NCBI GenBank assembly: GCA_014529385.2
Contig: CM043971.1
Coordinates: forward strand, 29,655,709 to 29,719,708
Direction of reading: 5' to 3'
Source of the DNA: Adiantum capillus-veneris
Taxonomy: Eukaryota; Streptophyta; Polypodiopsida; Polypodiales; Pteridaceae
Length of the DNA: 64,000 nt
The position numbers and the translations under genes were made by a program. A model generated the notes under the pieces. It saw only the letters and a program-made list of their open reading frames with translations, was not told the origin of the DNA and made no database searches. Below are positions 12,172-25,724 of the stretch, one piece after another. The number at the start of each line of letters is the position of its first letter. The first letter of the stretch is position 1.

Positions 12172-13040
12172 AAGGGATCAAAGGTGAACATAGTAGGGCC
12201 CCTTCTGTCTAGGGGCTCTATCTAAGGAAAATTTATTTCTCATAATCATTACACAATTACTTTTGAAGACTTGGTATGCTTGGCCTCAATTTGCTCTCGG
12301 GGAATTGACCTCATACTAGTGTAGGTCTGTCAATTGAACGATTGGCATTTAGGCTTGCATGTGACGTATTAAAAAAAAAAATCACATTTTGTCTAAGTCC
12401 ATAGGTTCACTTATCCTAAAGTAGCACAAGCCTGCTTAAATCTACCCTTTGATGGATGTTACACTATGATTAATTGTATCTGTTAGGTATTTCTTTAGAA
12501 GATTCTTGATGTGTATGAAGCTAAAAAATGAATCTCAATAGGAGAGAATTTTATCCCTCACAATAGTAGCCAACAACATGGTCCTTTACATTTTCAAAGC
12601 TAACTGAAACATCACACTCGTAGTGTCAAGTTCATGGGCTTTGTCTTGGAGCCAATGGAGCATGTCTCTCGTGTATGGGGCTTCGTAAGTGGCACGTATA
12701 ACATTGCCAAAAGAGGCCTCGCTCATCGGCCACCCCTTATGGAGCATTTTGAGAGCATAATATCAAATGTAGGAGTCATGTAGGCATGAAGAAAACCCCC
12801 CAAATATGAAAATTTGAGTTTTTCTTTTAGAATAGGGTGTTCCAAGTTGTCATGCATAAGGTAAGCAAATGCTACCTTTCTAGTGCTATATAAGCACCTT
12901 GTTTGTACTCATTTTCACCAAGTAATCAAGCTCATTTTGTGTCTCCACTCTACTCAATTTCCATTGAGCAAGTAGGATTGTGATTTAGCATGTCATTAAT
13001 ATGGATGAAACTTTCTTTTACCCATCCTAAACCTAACATA

Positions 13041-13053
13041 TGGTATCAAATCC
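13041..13053 (+). other. primer-binding site (initiator Met tRNA type), degenerate
   Basis: TGGTATCAAATCC, two mismatches from the usual copia primer site. It lies two bases after a CTAACA LTR-like end. Confidence 0.55.
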
Positions 13054-14030
13054 ATTAGCATGATCAGTATCTCCTAATCATCATTAGATCCTTGATATTA
13101 GCCTCTACTCTATCTTTCTCTAGGTAGATAGAGAACCACTAGTCACTTTGAGCATGTCCTTGAGTTTTTAGGCTCTTGGGCCACTACTCAATGGCTGGTG
13201 GAATGCCTAACTAGCTAGATGACTTGTTAATCTTGAGATTAGGCAATTAGAACACTACTAAAGCCTCATTTAGCCAAAGTTTGGTGCAACAATAGCTCTC
13301 CATCTCATGATGATTTTGTTTCCTCATGCAATCTATAGCTTCCAATCTATAAATCTACAAAACAGAGAGTAAAATACCGTGTTGGAGTCTCCCCACAAAA
13401 GCAAAGGACGTGGGTACGTTGGGTAGGTTGCCATCTTTAGAGTATTTGACCTCAAAGGGGTTGTGGGACCAAAAGACTCTAATTTTGGAAATAGAAGCAT
13501 GGTAGACTTCAAGTGGATTAAAATCAGAGATCGGATCCGTGGGCATCATTCACACCCCCAACTCTTGAGTTGACATCAAGATGCGATGACCGCCTTCAAA
13601 ACACCCTTCGAGTCCGATAGGGTTCGTTTGTGTGCTTCCTCTGCCCAATATCCCCAAGGGCTCAACACTTTGTGCCCAAGGATCATTTTGCACATGCTTC
13701 TTTTCAAGATATCAAGGCACATTCTTTGGGAGGTATTGCTCTCTATTAAGAGGAAGTTCTCTTAACAAGCAGAGGTAGAGAATCAGAGGTTCAAAGCAAA
13801 TCAAATAAATTGTTCTCTCGTGTGAAGGGTAGCTTCACCCTCGAGTGAAGAGGTACTTCACATAGGAAATTAAAGGAAATCTCCTCTTTGTCTCTCTCCC
13901 CTACTTTGTACTGAAAGAAATTGCATCCCCATACAACACTCCATTTGCAACACATATTTTTTGTGCGTTTGCAAGAGGGAAAATACATTGTCTTAGAGAG
14001 TCTTCAAGATAAGACCTTCTTAAAAGCACA

Positions 14031-14820
14031 ATGGAGGAGAAGAGTATTGCCAAATTTAATGGAGAGCATTGTTATACCCGAAAAACCAAGCTCAGGGGAT
14101 ACCTTATGGGTAGCAGTCAAGCCACCACAAGCCAATCAAGGAGTCACACAAACTTGGGAAATAGTCAAAGTAAATGTAAAAAAGGATGATCAATCACTAG
14201 GCATCATCATCACTTCAATTCACGATAGCTATGTTCACTTCATTGATGAGTACAAAAGTGCACATGAAGCTTGGGTTGTCCTAGACAAAAACTTTGTGGC
14301 TAGAGCTAAAAGGAGAAAAGTTAGCCTTAAATGAAAACTTTACAAGCTTACCATGGGGGTAGGGAAGGACATAGCTAGCCTAGTTAATAGTCTTAAGAGA
14401 ATTATCACTCAACTTACCTACATCAATTGGGAACTCCCCAAAGATGATAGATTGGCCGCCATTTTAAGTCCACTTTCCCCTTTATATGATCATTTAGTCA
14501 CTCCATCACTTCAAGAAGTCATTAACTCTCTTCAAGCCGAGGAATAAAAACAAAAGGTGTTAGTAGGAGCTTATGTCACATTATCCTCTGGGGAAGGAGA
14601 ACCATCACTACTCTTAGATATTGCATCGTTATCCAATGTCAAGAAATGCTACAATTGTGGGAGAATAGGGCATGTAGAAAAGGATTGCTATATTAACAAA
14701 TCAATAAGTGTGGTAAGAAGGAACATCCTCCTTTCAAATTTTATTCGAAGGATCAAGGCAACAAAACCGGTAGTAGCACCAACAAAGGCAAGGAACCAAT
14801 CAGAGGAGCAACACATGTAG
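14031..14820 (+). pseudogene. copia gag with CCHC knuckle, broken
   Basis: The ATG at 14031 begins KFNGEHCYTRKTKLRGYL, the N-terminal block of a copia Gag. The protein continues in a second frame from about 14110 (SLGIIITSIHDSYVHFIDEY, SAHEAWVVLDKNFV). In-frame stops occur at 14332 and 14545. The tail holds the zinc knuckle CYNCGRIGHVEKDCY at about 14648-14692. The order and spacing are those of a full-length Gag, so the locus is a decayed copy. No protease or pol follows. Confidence 0.8.
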
Positions 14821-15162
14821 CAGAAGAAGGAGAAAACAACCTTGTTCATGGCATATAAGACTATGGCATTTTTGAAGTAGTTTAAGGGGAGGTTTTGTCA
14901 TCCTTCGCGGATATTGTCATCATGTGTGGATATTGAGTTGTATCTTCTGTCTGTAGCTTTAGTCCAAACCCCAAGTCACCATGGAGCACGTCCCTAGTCT
15001 ACTGGGCATCTTAGGTGGGTGTGGAATATCAAAGAATCTAGTATTTTCTTATAGATTTGGTGGAATTAACTTATGAAAGAAGAAATATTTTCCTTAAGAG
15101 AATTCTTCAGAGGAGACTAGATATATAGAGATTGTGCCGGCCTTATTTCATTGTATTACACA

Positions 15163-15260
15163 TTAAACCATGCACATAATTTGAAGAGAATCCAAGTTGA
15201 TTTCATTGCACATTTGTACATTAAAAAATTAAACCATGCACATAATTCAAAGAGAATACC
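15163..15260. repeat. short direct repeat
   Basis: TTAAACCATGCACATAATT followed by an AAAGAGAAT-like block occurs twice about 62 bp apart, with a few substitutions. Confidence 0.7.
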
Positions 15261-15624
15261 ACAATTCAGATTGTCAACTTGATGAGGACCGGATTTGCTT
15301 GGAGTCGGCGGTCCCCCCCTCCAGAAGGACTTTATATTATAATCTCTCAAAGAGAGCTTTAGTTACAATACAAGATTGTGCTCTTGTGTAGCTTTTCTTG
15401 AACCAAGAAGATGGTTTACTTCAAGATTCCATGGTGTAACCCCTTTCCAATCCCTAAATACCCCAACGGGGAGAAAGAACTGCAGAGTAAGAAGTAGATG
15501 AAGATGAAAGAAGTATTTTTCAAGCAAAAGAAGTAGTAACTTTTAAATGCTTACTCCATGACCAAGCTCTTAGCATAGCTTAGCATAATAGAGTATGGGA
15601 ATATGAAGAAGAAGATCTTTCACT

Positions 15625-15906
15625 TGCTTGGATTTGCATCCATAGCCAAGTCCTTGAGCATAGAAACGACCTCTTGAGCTCCCATGTGAGAGGGAGTGAG
15701 AGAATACTTGCTTGGTCACTCTTGGAACTTGAGAGTGTGTGAAACAAGGTGAGGACTCATGCTGGCCAGCATGCTTGGATTTGCATCCATAGCCAAGTCC
15801 TTGAGCATAGAAACGACCTCTTGAGCTCCCATGTGAGAGGGAGTAAGAGAATACTTGCTTGGTCACTCTTGGAACTTGAGAGTGTGTGAAACAAGGTGAG
15901 GACTCA
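15625..15906. repeat. 135-bp tandem duplication (period 147)
   Basis: 15625-15759 and 15772-15906 are nearly identical (at least one G/A difference). The 12-bp spacer TGCTGGCCAGCA is itself palindromic. The high identity implies a recent duplication in otherwise decayed DNA. Confidence 0.92.
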
Positions 15907-17340
15907 CAATGGCCTGCATGCTTTCACAAGCTCGTGGAGAGCCCCTTGCGCTACCTATGGGTTCCCCATACAATATTGGCTTCATTGGGTTCTTTCAGCA
16001 ATTTTTGACCATAAAATTGGGGTAATAAGCAATACAATTCAAAGCTCGATCAGAATGAGTGCCATAACCATGAATTGCTAATCATCAATGGCTTCAACAA
16101 TGATACTAGTCTCCATGCTCTCCAAGTGCTATAAATGCCTAGTGAGCCTGGGATGTTAGGAGAATGTGAAAGCTTGGTGTAGCTCACCTGCCAATCCGCA
16201 CTAGAGAGCCCTAGATCTGGGGGATCAGTGGGACTCAGCCAAGTCTCTCATGAGGAGAGCGCCTTGAGGATGCGATTCAAAGAGTTTGATATGAGAAGCA
16301 GAGAGAGGGTGCACTCGTTGTGAGTGTTGTCTGAGTGCGAGTGACATGCTATCCATGCCATTAAGTAGATGACGGGATTTTGATGGCATTGAAAAAGAGA
16401 AACCAATGTAGGGCTAGCCGAGGCTCTGTTAGCACAGGAGTTAGGGGAGGGCTCTCATAGTGTTTTGCATTTGAGGAGGGCGACTTGAGGGCGTGAAGCA
16501 AGAGAGGGGAGTGGCCGTGCCAGCAAAGAAAAAGAGGCTCAAAAACACCATGAGCTCGCAGGCAACCCGTGTATGTCGAGCAGGGAGCCAGACTCCACAA
16601 ATGTGAAGGACATCTCAAGCTAGTCAAAGATCTGGCCGGGAAGCTCCTCTAGATTTGTTCCAGAAAATAATGAGAGGATGTCAAGCTTGTGGCAGATTCA
16701 AAATCAGAATTGGGGCGCTTTTTTTAAGAGCAGCTGGAGGAGTAGCTGGAAGGAAGGCATGGAGAAAATATGGGGCACGAAAGAGGGCAGGTAATCACAT
16801 TGATGAGGCTCAGAACCAACCAACTTGTTTGCACAAACTCTCATCGCCCTTGACGTGCAACACACGGCTCTTAACAGCCACCACTAGCCTACCCCTGGCG
16901 CAGTTGTAGAGAGGACTGCACCACCTAGCCAATATCATCCCACTTCCCTACAGCAGAATGCACTACTCGCTCTCTTGCCATCATGCTGCAATATTGGACG
17001 CATACTCTATCCCTACCTAATCACGCCGTTCTAATAGCAGGCCCACCCCCATCACTTGATCCGGCGGGTAGCTATTTTCAATCAGATGGATAGATTTCAA
17101 CACCAATAAACATCCTGAGCTGGACTGCAGAAAATGCGAGGGCAGCGTCAACAAAAACGTGGACTCGCAGAGTCGCACACGACTCTAAGGCTGTAAGCAA
17201 AATTTTGCACGTGCACACCTTCACATCGTCCTGTAGCCCCGCTGTGCAAAAGTATTGGCCGTCCACGTGGATGCCATCCATCAAAGGACGCCTAAGCAAG
17301 CCCAACACTAAGGCCTTTCCTTAGCAGGCCAAAAATAAAT
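15907..17340. other. unassigned stretch
   Basis: Several short open frames on both strands, none with a domain that I recognise. No terminal repeats seen. A GA tract occurs near 17341-17356. Confidence 0.4.
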
Positions 17341-17356
17341 AAGAGAGAGAGAGAGA

Positions 17357-18829
17357 AAATCTCATGAACCCACTTGCTTTTATTCATCCCCCACTTGCCA
17401 AAGAGACTTCAAATAGAATGTTTATTGCTTGGACCAATGATAATTAAACATTCAAAAGTGCAACTTTATACATAAGGTAACACTTTTACTCTCCTCACAC
17501 TTCTAATTTTTCACAACTCATCCCCTCTTCCTTTTGACTTGAAATTGGTAAGGGAATATTCACACACACACCCACACACTTGCTAACTTCCCATAAAGTA
17601 AGTGCAAGCTACTTTGGACATGTGGCCTAGCTAGACTTGGTAAAGGGAGACTAGAGTCAACTTACCAAAAATGGAGGGACTGGTCTAACCTTAGGTTTTG
17701 ATTTTCTCAAGCATTAATCAAAAACTCTACGCTTACCTTTAATTTTAACTAGCTCGGGTGCAAGACCTTTGCACTATCCTTTGGAGGCTTTACCAAGCTC
17801 CCTCGAGCTAGAGCCTATCTGCTAAATTAGGATGGAGTTTGATAAAAATAAAACTCATCCTTGGGCTTTAGAGCTTCACCTCCCATGCAAAACCTTAGCA
17901 GAATGTTTTAGAGATGCCACAAAATTGGTCCCAAAACCTGTTAAATTTAGACTATATGTGGTAAGTTATAAATTTATCCTAAGATTTTCCAAACTTCATA
18001 CTTGGATTCTAATGAGTAATTTTAACTACTTGAAATTAACACATCTAGTTTCTATTTTTCAACTCCTATAATTGCTCTAGGTAATTTTCTTTGTCATATA
18101 CCTTTGATCAAGGTTTCTAGGGATATCTTCAGCCTTCCTTGACCTGTACCTATTATTGAAATAACTAAATAATAATTATTCTTTAGGTAATCTTCTTTGT
18201 CATATACCTTTGATCGAGGTTTCTAGGGATATATTCAGCCTTCCTTGACTTTACCTATGATTGAGATAACTAAATAACAATTATTCTTACTCTTTTATGG
18301 TCTTCTGTCTTTTTGGCCCCAAGCCTTTGACCGAGCTGGTCCATAAGCACTTAAAATAGCTTCACGTGTTCTCTTTTATTTTCCTTAGACTTAAATGGCC
18401 AAATTAAGATGGAAAATACTTTAAGAAGGTTAGAAATAAATTTCCATGACATTACCTCTCCTTTGAAGTTATAGTCGTCCTCACCTATGGAGTAGGGAAA
18501 ATACAGCCATAGCTAGTCGTGTTGCTTTGGGTAGAGATCTCTTTTCACCCATAGTGGTGACTAACTTCACTTGGTGCTTGAAAGACTTAGCTATTGCAAG
18601 CATGTCTTTACTTAGCCATTATCATTTTCCGTAGTAGATTGGCAAGGTCTACTAGGTGCTTGAGAGACTAAGTTGCCGCAAGCATGATTCATGCTATGCA
18701 TATACGTAAAAACTTATGAACATTTAAAAGAAAATTTAGAGTCAGAGCAAGACAAAATTCTATACAGAGCAAGAAAGATGTCATTCTTGTAAAAGTATGG
18801 GCAATGTTATTGTATGCATAGTCTACTAA
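17357..18829. other. AT-rich unassigned DNA, probably 3' part of the minus-strand gypsy element
   Basis: This lies downstream of the minus-strand integrase relic and would be expected to hold the end of pol and the 3' LTR. Apart from a 106-bp tandem duplication at 18078-18289, I could not identify an LTR partner. Confidence 0.35.
18078..18289. repeat. 106-bp tandem duplication
   Basis: TAGGTAATYTTCTTTGTCAT starts two adjacent copies (18078 and 18184) that match over about 106 bp with roughly eight differences. Confidence 0.85.
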
Positions 18830-20483
18830 GGGTAAATACTTTCTTTTTTATCTACTTCCGTAACATAGGATTTAAGGAGATCAGTAATAGTTGAATTTGC
18901 TATCTCACTTTTTCCATCCGTTTGTGGGTGATAGCCGAGGAAAAATTCAACCTAATACCCAGATTCTCTCAAAGAGATCTTTTCAAAAATTGCTAGTCAT
19001 TTTTGGATCTCTATCAGATACTATAGATGTCAGTAAGTCATGATACTTAAAGACTTGTGAGATAAAGAGGGTTGTCATATGGTGTGCTTTAACAGTCCTT
19101 TTAACCAGTATAAAATGCACTTGCTTGCTAAACCGGTCTACTGTTGTCCATATTCCCATGTTACCATAAATGGATCTTCGTAATCCAAAGATGGAATCCA
19201 TGGATATACTCTCCCATGAGAAATCAGGTACAAGGAATGGCTGAAGCAATCTAGGCTGCTTCTCTCTATCATGTTTTGTCTTTTGACATACAATAAATTT
19301 GGCAACATAGTCTGATATGTTTGCTTTCATTGTTAGCCAATAAAAGTATATTTCTACTCCCTAGAGAGTAGGTTGAATCCCTCTATGTACCGCACAAGGG
19401 GGAACATGAAATTTATAAATAATTTTTTCTTGTAAGCTATGTATAACGCATAATTTATTTCCATAGAGAAGATAACCATCTTTCACATCGTATGGTTCTG
19501 CTTTGTTCCTTAGTGCAATAGACGACATTACATCTGTGAAGGTTAGATCCGTAGCATACTCGTCTATCATAGAGAATAGATCATTGAGAGTAGTTATTGA
19601 TACAACATTCACTTTGGTCTTCGTGAAAGAAAATCGGTCACTTGGTTGTGCTTCCTAGCTATGTGAGCGATATGAAAGTTAAACTCTAAAAGAGTGTTTG
19701 TCCACCTCATTCATTTATTAAATAGTTTAGTTTGCATCAAAAATTATTTAAGACACTGGTGATCTGTGTGTAAAATGAATGGAGTGCATAGAAGATAATG
19801 CTTCCATGCATCTAGGGCATGTAGAATAGCCAGTAGCTCTTTTTCATACATGCTTAGAATATTTTCTTGGTCATCCTATCTCCTACTTTCATATGCTATG
19901 GAATGCCCTTCTTGAAGCAACACAACTCCAAGGCATTGTCCACAAGCATCACATTGGACTTCAAAAGGCTTTGAGAGGTTTGGTAGTATTAACATTGGTT
20001 GAGAGATATGCTTTGCCTTTAAATTTTTAAAACATTCATTCTCTTTTGAAATTCATACAGATTTAACATTCTTGGTAGTTAAATCATGCAATGGCCTTGC
20101 TATGAATGATAATTTTTCTATGAAGAGTTTACAGTATGCACACATCCCTATAAAGCTTCTCGATTTATGCAGATCCATTGGTATAGGCCATCATTTTACT
20201 ACCTCCAACTTTTTAGACTCTATCTGCTTGGGAGATAATATGACCTAGATATTAAATCTCCATTAAGAAAAAATCGCTTTTCTTTTGATTCATAAAAAGC
20301 TTATTATCTCTCAAAACTTGAAATATTACCTAAAGATGCTGCTTGTGTTCTTCAATAGACTTGAAATAAATGAGAATTGAACCAAAGAACACTCCCATGA
20401 AGCTTTGATGAGGTCCAAAGAGCCTCTCCATCATTTGATTATAGGTAGGTGGCACATTAGTAAGTCCAAAAGAGAGTACCAAG
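18830..20483 (-). pseudogene. Ty3/gypsy pol relic (RT, RNase H, integrase)
   Basis: Read on the minus strand from 20483 down: the end of RT (SFGLTNVP, QMMERLFGPH, with the catalytic YxDD-type box degraded to FGSILIYF), RNase H (HSIAYESRR, MYEKELLAILHALDAWKHYL, HTDHQ), and a linker (DVKDGYLLYG). The zinc-binding part is reduced to FIVCQKTKHDR, and the integrase core follows (DSIFGLRRSIYG, TTVDRFSKQVHFI, IVSDRDPKMTSNF, YHPQTDG). The order is that of a gypsy pol with integrase after RNase H. Several frame changes and stops interrupt it; the longest open pieces are 18983-19330 and 19361-19612. gag and the 5' half of RT are absent because the relic ends in the 119-bp duplication at 20484. Confidence 0.88.
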
Positions 20484-20721
20484 AATTCATATATGCCAAA
20501 TGTTATATGAAAGGCCTGTCAAGCCAAGGACCAGTTTGAATAGCTCTGGGGTGCCTATAAATGATAAAGGATGGGCAAAGAGTAGGGGTGTAGGCGTCCT
20601 CTAATTCATATATGCCAAATGTTATATGAAAGGCCTGTCAAGCCAAGGACCAGTTTGAATAGCTCTGGGGTGCCTATAAATGATAAAGGATGGGCAAAGA
20701 GTAGGGGTGTAGACGTCCTCT
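20484..20721. repeat. 119-bp tandem duplication across an element junction
   Basis: Copies 20484-20602 and 20603-20721 are nearly identical (one clear G/A difference). Each copy begins with the last bases of the minus-strand gypsy RT (AATTCATATATGCC) and continues into LTR-like sequence starting TGTTATATGAAAGGCC. The duplication therefore arose after the two elements were joined. Confidence 0.92.
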
Positions 20722-20731
20722 AGTATTAGAG

Positions 20732-20743
20732 TGGTATCAGAGC
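20732..20743 (+). other. primer-binding site (initiator Met tRNA type)
   Basis: TGGTATCAGAGC, the exact 12-base copia-type primer site, 10 bases after the second 119-bp copy. It marks the preceding sequence as the end of a 5' LTR on the plus strand. The following 500 bp has no coding similarity. Confidence 0.85.
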
Positions 20744-21288
20744 ATAGGTGGTTGTGGAGCCATTTTTAGAAAAGCACCCGTGCATGAAGGTGCTCTAAGT
20801 TGGGCTTTCAATGAAGAAGACGCTCGTGTATAGAGCCACGTAATAGGAAGGGAAAGCAGGAAGGACAGTCACAAAACCAAGCGGGGAAAGCTCATTTGGA
20901 TCATGCTGACAAATCGTAGGATTTTTTCTTCTTGCTCGAGACGTCTCACTATCTATAGTGTGCACGTTGGGCTACTCCTTGTGCTACCCGCCATTTCCAG
21001 ACCTCTGCAAACACGGTGGAGTTCTAACTTTGGGGTCTAAGGACACCCACTTAGGGTGAAAATTCAAAAAAGTAGTCAAGGAAGGGTGCCCATGATTGGA
21101 ATCCAAACATTGAGCATAATTCTTATTAATATTTGTATTGAGTTATGGGCCAGGCTTCTCGATTCCACATGTGTAGTCATGGGCAATTGCCGATGATAGG
21201 TACATAGAAGAGAGAGAGATAATATGTTTGACTATCGATCGAGTGTGGGCATCCATATGTGGATGAAACGACCCACATAAGTGGTCTA

Positions 21289-21466
21289 TAACCTAGTTTT
21301 AGTCCATTCTTGCACGTATGGTGATTGCTCTTACTCTCCTCCTCTCTTGCATTATCTCTTGATTATGTGTGCAAGCGAGTGCGAGCAGCCATACGACAAC
21401 GGCAAGGCGGTTGAGCAGTAGTGGTGAGCTCCCTCTTCACTCCACGGTACAAGTTTCCTACACCGA
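21289..21466 (+). repeat. left LTR of the gag-only element, first part
   Basis: Aligns to 31819-32033 (the right copy has an extra GT-rich insert). It is interrupted at 21466 by the nested copia and resumes at 25604 after the ATCGA duplication. Confidence 0.75.
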
Positions 21467-22001
<535 letters not shown>

Positions 22002-24020
22002 ACTAGTATTAGAGCTATGACTTGGCGATCGACGCATGTGCGTAAACTTCACAATTGGGCACGGAAGCACGGAGCTAGGTAGTGTTGGATTGAAGAAATA
22101 TGACATGGATCCGGCAAGGAGAAGACGAGACCTTGGCAGCGTGTGTGTATCACAGGTTTGCAAGCAGTTTTTCTCGTGTACTTAGAAGCTTCTACGTCGG
22201 CATTGTGTGCACGCAAATTGCACTGCAAGAGAAGCACAGATTGCAAATATGAGCTTAGGCATGTATATTCAGCTTGTGCAGCAAGCCATTGCAAAATTTT
22301 GCATAGAAAAAGCAAGAACAAGAAGTGTTGCAGCTCGTTTTTTATGTTTTTGGCTCTCGAAACAATGTTTTTCACAAATCTCCATCATACAAAGTCGAAG
22401 GAGTTTAGATTGGGGTTTTGGCATATTTTGAACGTGATGGTGATGTCCATTTTTTGAAATTTTGATTAGAGTTACAGTGGGTGCAACAACAACAAGTTTG
22501 TGTTGCGTTTTTTAGCTGAAAAACGGTGTTTTGGCATATCTCTCACACCTAGACTCGGATATATGTGATCTAGGAGTCTATCCTAGGGTTTTGGTACGTT
22601 TCAAATGCATTGGTCTTATCAAAATTTTGCAATTTTGAGCACTGAATTTTTTGTAGTAACCTATAGAAATCTCACCGTGTAGAAGCTTTGCAATTTGATT
22701 CCTACATTGCAGAGCATTATGCGGTTTGCATCTCTGGCTATGTCTGGCACATTGTGGTGCTATTTGAGAGAGAATTTACCTTGCATTTGCGTGTGCAATT
22801 CATTCTTTGATATGTAACTAATGGATCGTTTCACATTCAGATGCGGTTTTGTACTCATTGTATGACTATGTGGGGCATTTCAGAGACTGATTTTAGCACG
22901 GTTTTGTGTGGATTTGCTATGTATGCATATGCGGATACAGATTGAGCTTATTATAGCTCATAAGTGATAGGTTCACACCTATACATGTGTTTTGGATAGA
23001 TGAAGTTGTCCATAGAGCTACTCATGTGGGAATGAGCTCGGTTGCCATGCTTATGGTACATGTATGCCATACGTGGATCTGTGATTGTACAGATTGTTCT
23101 TGAAAAGGTTTATGCACCTTCGATAATGACCCACAGGTTTTTTATTGCTTCTCTCCATCATGGTTGGAGAGTGTATAGTCACTTTTGACTTTAGTCTCTT
23201 CGCGCGGTGTTGAAACTGTTTCATTGATGCATTTAATGCATTGTTTGTGTTTTCGATTGTTTATGGTTGACATTTTTGAGTTTATACTCAGTTTAAAAGG
23301 AAAAATCTATCAAATTTTTTCGAGTTTCTTGCCATGTTTTATGTTTATCTGCTAGTTTACTCTCTGATGGTTTAGTGATCGAGTTCGGACTCTCACTTTG
23401 AGAGGTTTTGTCAGTTTGGACACAATTTAGTGTTCTTGTACCCGCTCTCGTAGGAGTGAGACTTGCATATGCTCATGTGGCTACATATCATAGGCTTCAC
23501 ACAATTTTGCAGACCTTTGCAGGTAATTTTCTTGTGGGATGCATTTGAGCATGCTTGCTCACTACTTGCATATATGGTTATGCGCTTTATGCTCGGTTGA
23601 GCTGTTTATCCCAGATTGTGTGCCTGCAGGTTGCAATTTATGGAGTTGATTTTATGCATATGTGAGTATTTATTTTGATGCAATTGATCATGGTTTTCAT
23701 GATTTTTTAGTGGTCGAATGATCTTCCACTTTGTTGCCAGCTTGGCATGGTTTATGGTCAAGATTGTACTTGTGTTTTTTGCTCAGTTTACAGGGGAGAC
23801 TCTACAAGTATTCTCACCATAGATTTGGTTTCTTGGCATCCATATTGTTGAAATGTGTGATAGTTTAGAGTCGACAGTGACAACTCATGAGAGGCTGTAG
23901 TCTTGTAGTTGTCGATACTACTTGTGTTGTTGCCATAGTGGTTACACATGGCACATTAGGCACCGTTGTTTCAAACGTATGATACACCAGCGAAGATGTA
24001 TGTGAGATGCAAATGAGGTT
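22002..24020 (+). other. leader and gag region of the nested copia, unrecognisable
   Basis: About 2 kb between the primer site and the protease remnant, where gag is expected. It is AT- and TG-rich with many stops in all frames, and I cannot recognise Gag motifs. Confidence 0.4.
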
Positions 24021-24480
24021 TTGACACATGTTAGAGTGGTGGATTCATATGCCAATAATGATGATGTCACGTTTCCCTTTAACATTACTCCTCCTTACAT
24101 GTCTTCTAGAGGTGACACACCTTCCCGTTGGTTGCTAGATGAGGATGCATTTTTCCACATGACACTGCATCGAGAGTGGTTCAACAATTTCTTTAGTGGG
24201 AGATTTGGTTGTGTGTACTTTGTCGATGGTTTTGACATTTGACATTGCAGGTGCAGAAGTTGTTTGCTTGTCATTGCCTAATGGTGCATCATATATACTA
24301 TGACGTGTGCACTATGTTACTCAATTTGAGATAGAGTTTGATCTCAGTGAGACAATAAGCAGATTGTGTGTGTCAGATACTGCTTAGAGAGCAGTCTCTT
24401 GAGATGCATTGCGGTTCATTAGTGATTTCCAAAGGAGCCCGTAGCGGCTTGGTATATCCTATGGATGTAACTAAGGTACA
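24021..24480 (+). pseudogene. copia protease and pre-integrase fragment
   Basis: RWLLDEDAFFHMTLHREWF corresponds to the copia protease active-site region (family pattern W-L-L-D-S-G-A). The D remains but the following S-G are replaced by E-D. A stop follows at 24240. The pre-integrase segment (SLEMHCGSLVISKGARSGLVYPMD) continues in another frame from about 24368 to 24480. RT and integrase are not detectable downstream. A further open stretch to 24613 and another at 24718-24954 have no recognised similarity. Confidence 0.75.
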
Positions 24481-25263
24481 AGACGGCATAGTCTGGGTTT
24501 TATTGTTGGCATGCTTTGAGCAAGAGATGAGACGTGTCTCCTTGAAGGGTGAGCTTTGCCATGCTCATGAGACAAAGCATCTAGCTGTTAAGACGTGTCA
24601 ATATACTTTATAGAGATAGAGGTAGAGCAACATTGCTCCAGTGAGACACAACATGTGTTGTTAGAGTCTATGTAGGAAGAGGTAGAGCGGGCCTGCTCCC
24701 TAGAGACGGAGACAGCGATGACAGACATGGATTTCTTTGATATGCTCATGCTAGAGACTGATGAGTTGATGCCAGGACACATAGTTTTGCCTATGGGGGA
24801 GAGGGACGTAGCCATCACAGTGTTGGAGTTAACACATCCATACGTGATGAGTAGTATTGATGATGCAATACACGCAGATAGTGCAGAGGAGGCTAGCATA
24901 GCCAGGTTTGCACAGATTCTGTTAGTGTTCAGGCATCTATGCTTGACTTGTTAGTGTTGAGGCCCAACTTAGCAGCTGTAGTGGGAGCATTTGCAGCAAG
25001 GATTGTCAGTCATATGGTGATTGATACTAGCATGATGCTTTGTGGAGCTTTGTAGATGATACAAATTTGTCTGTGGGTTTTACATGAAAACTCTAGTGTG
25101 GATACACATGCTTGCCTATCACTAGACCCAATACAACTGCATGTAGATTGACTTACCGAGCGAGTGGGAATAGGTTGAGAGAGTCTCTCACCTAGTTTCT
25201 TATACATACTAGTAGTTGAGCTTGTAGCACCCACTTTGGCACATTTGCCTTTAGGTGGGAGGT

Positions 25264-25598
<335 letters not shown>

Positions 25599-25724
25599 AT
25601 CGATAGCTACACAAAGGTGAGTGACTCACCCGCCTGCATCTGTGAGTTTACCTGCATCCAAGTTATGTGTATAAAGCCTCAATGGCTGACACACGATGCA
25701 CATCAAGTCCCTTGTGATCTGACA
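25599..25724 (+). repeat. left LTR of the gag-only element, second part
   Basis: Resumes the interrupted LTR after the ATCGA target copy (25599-25603) and matches 32036-32159. It ends GATCTGACA, followed by the primer-like site at 25725-25746. Confidence 0.75.

Larger units (their letters stand above)
12480..15150 (+). mobile_element. second, older Ty1/copia element (ends uncertain)
   Basis: A primer-binding-like site (TGGTATCAAATCC at 13041-13053, against the usual TGGTATCAGAGCC) follows a plausible LTR end ...CCTAACA at 13038. A copia gag lies at 14031-14820, and a polypurine-like tract (AAGGGGAGG, about 14884-14892) precedes a candidate 3' LTR start TGTCATCC at 14896. The two candidate LTRs share a diverged block (TGGAGCAYGTCYCT...) near 12656 and 14980, but are too degraded to bound exactly. 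No pol is present. The outer limits given are estimates. Confidence 0.5.
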
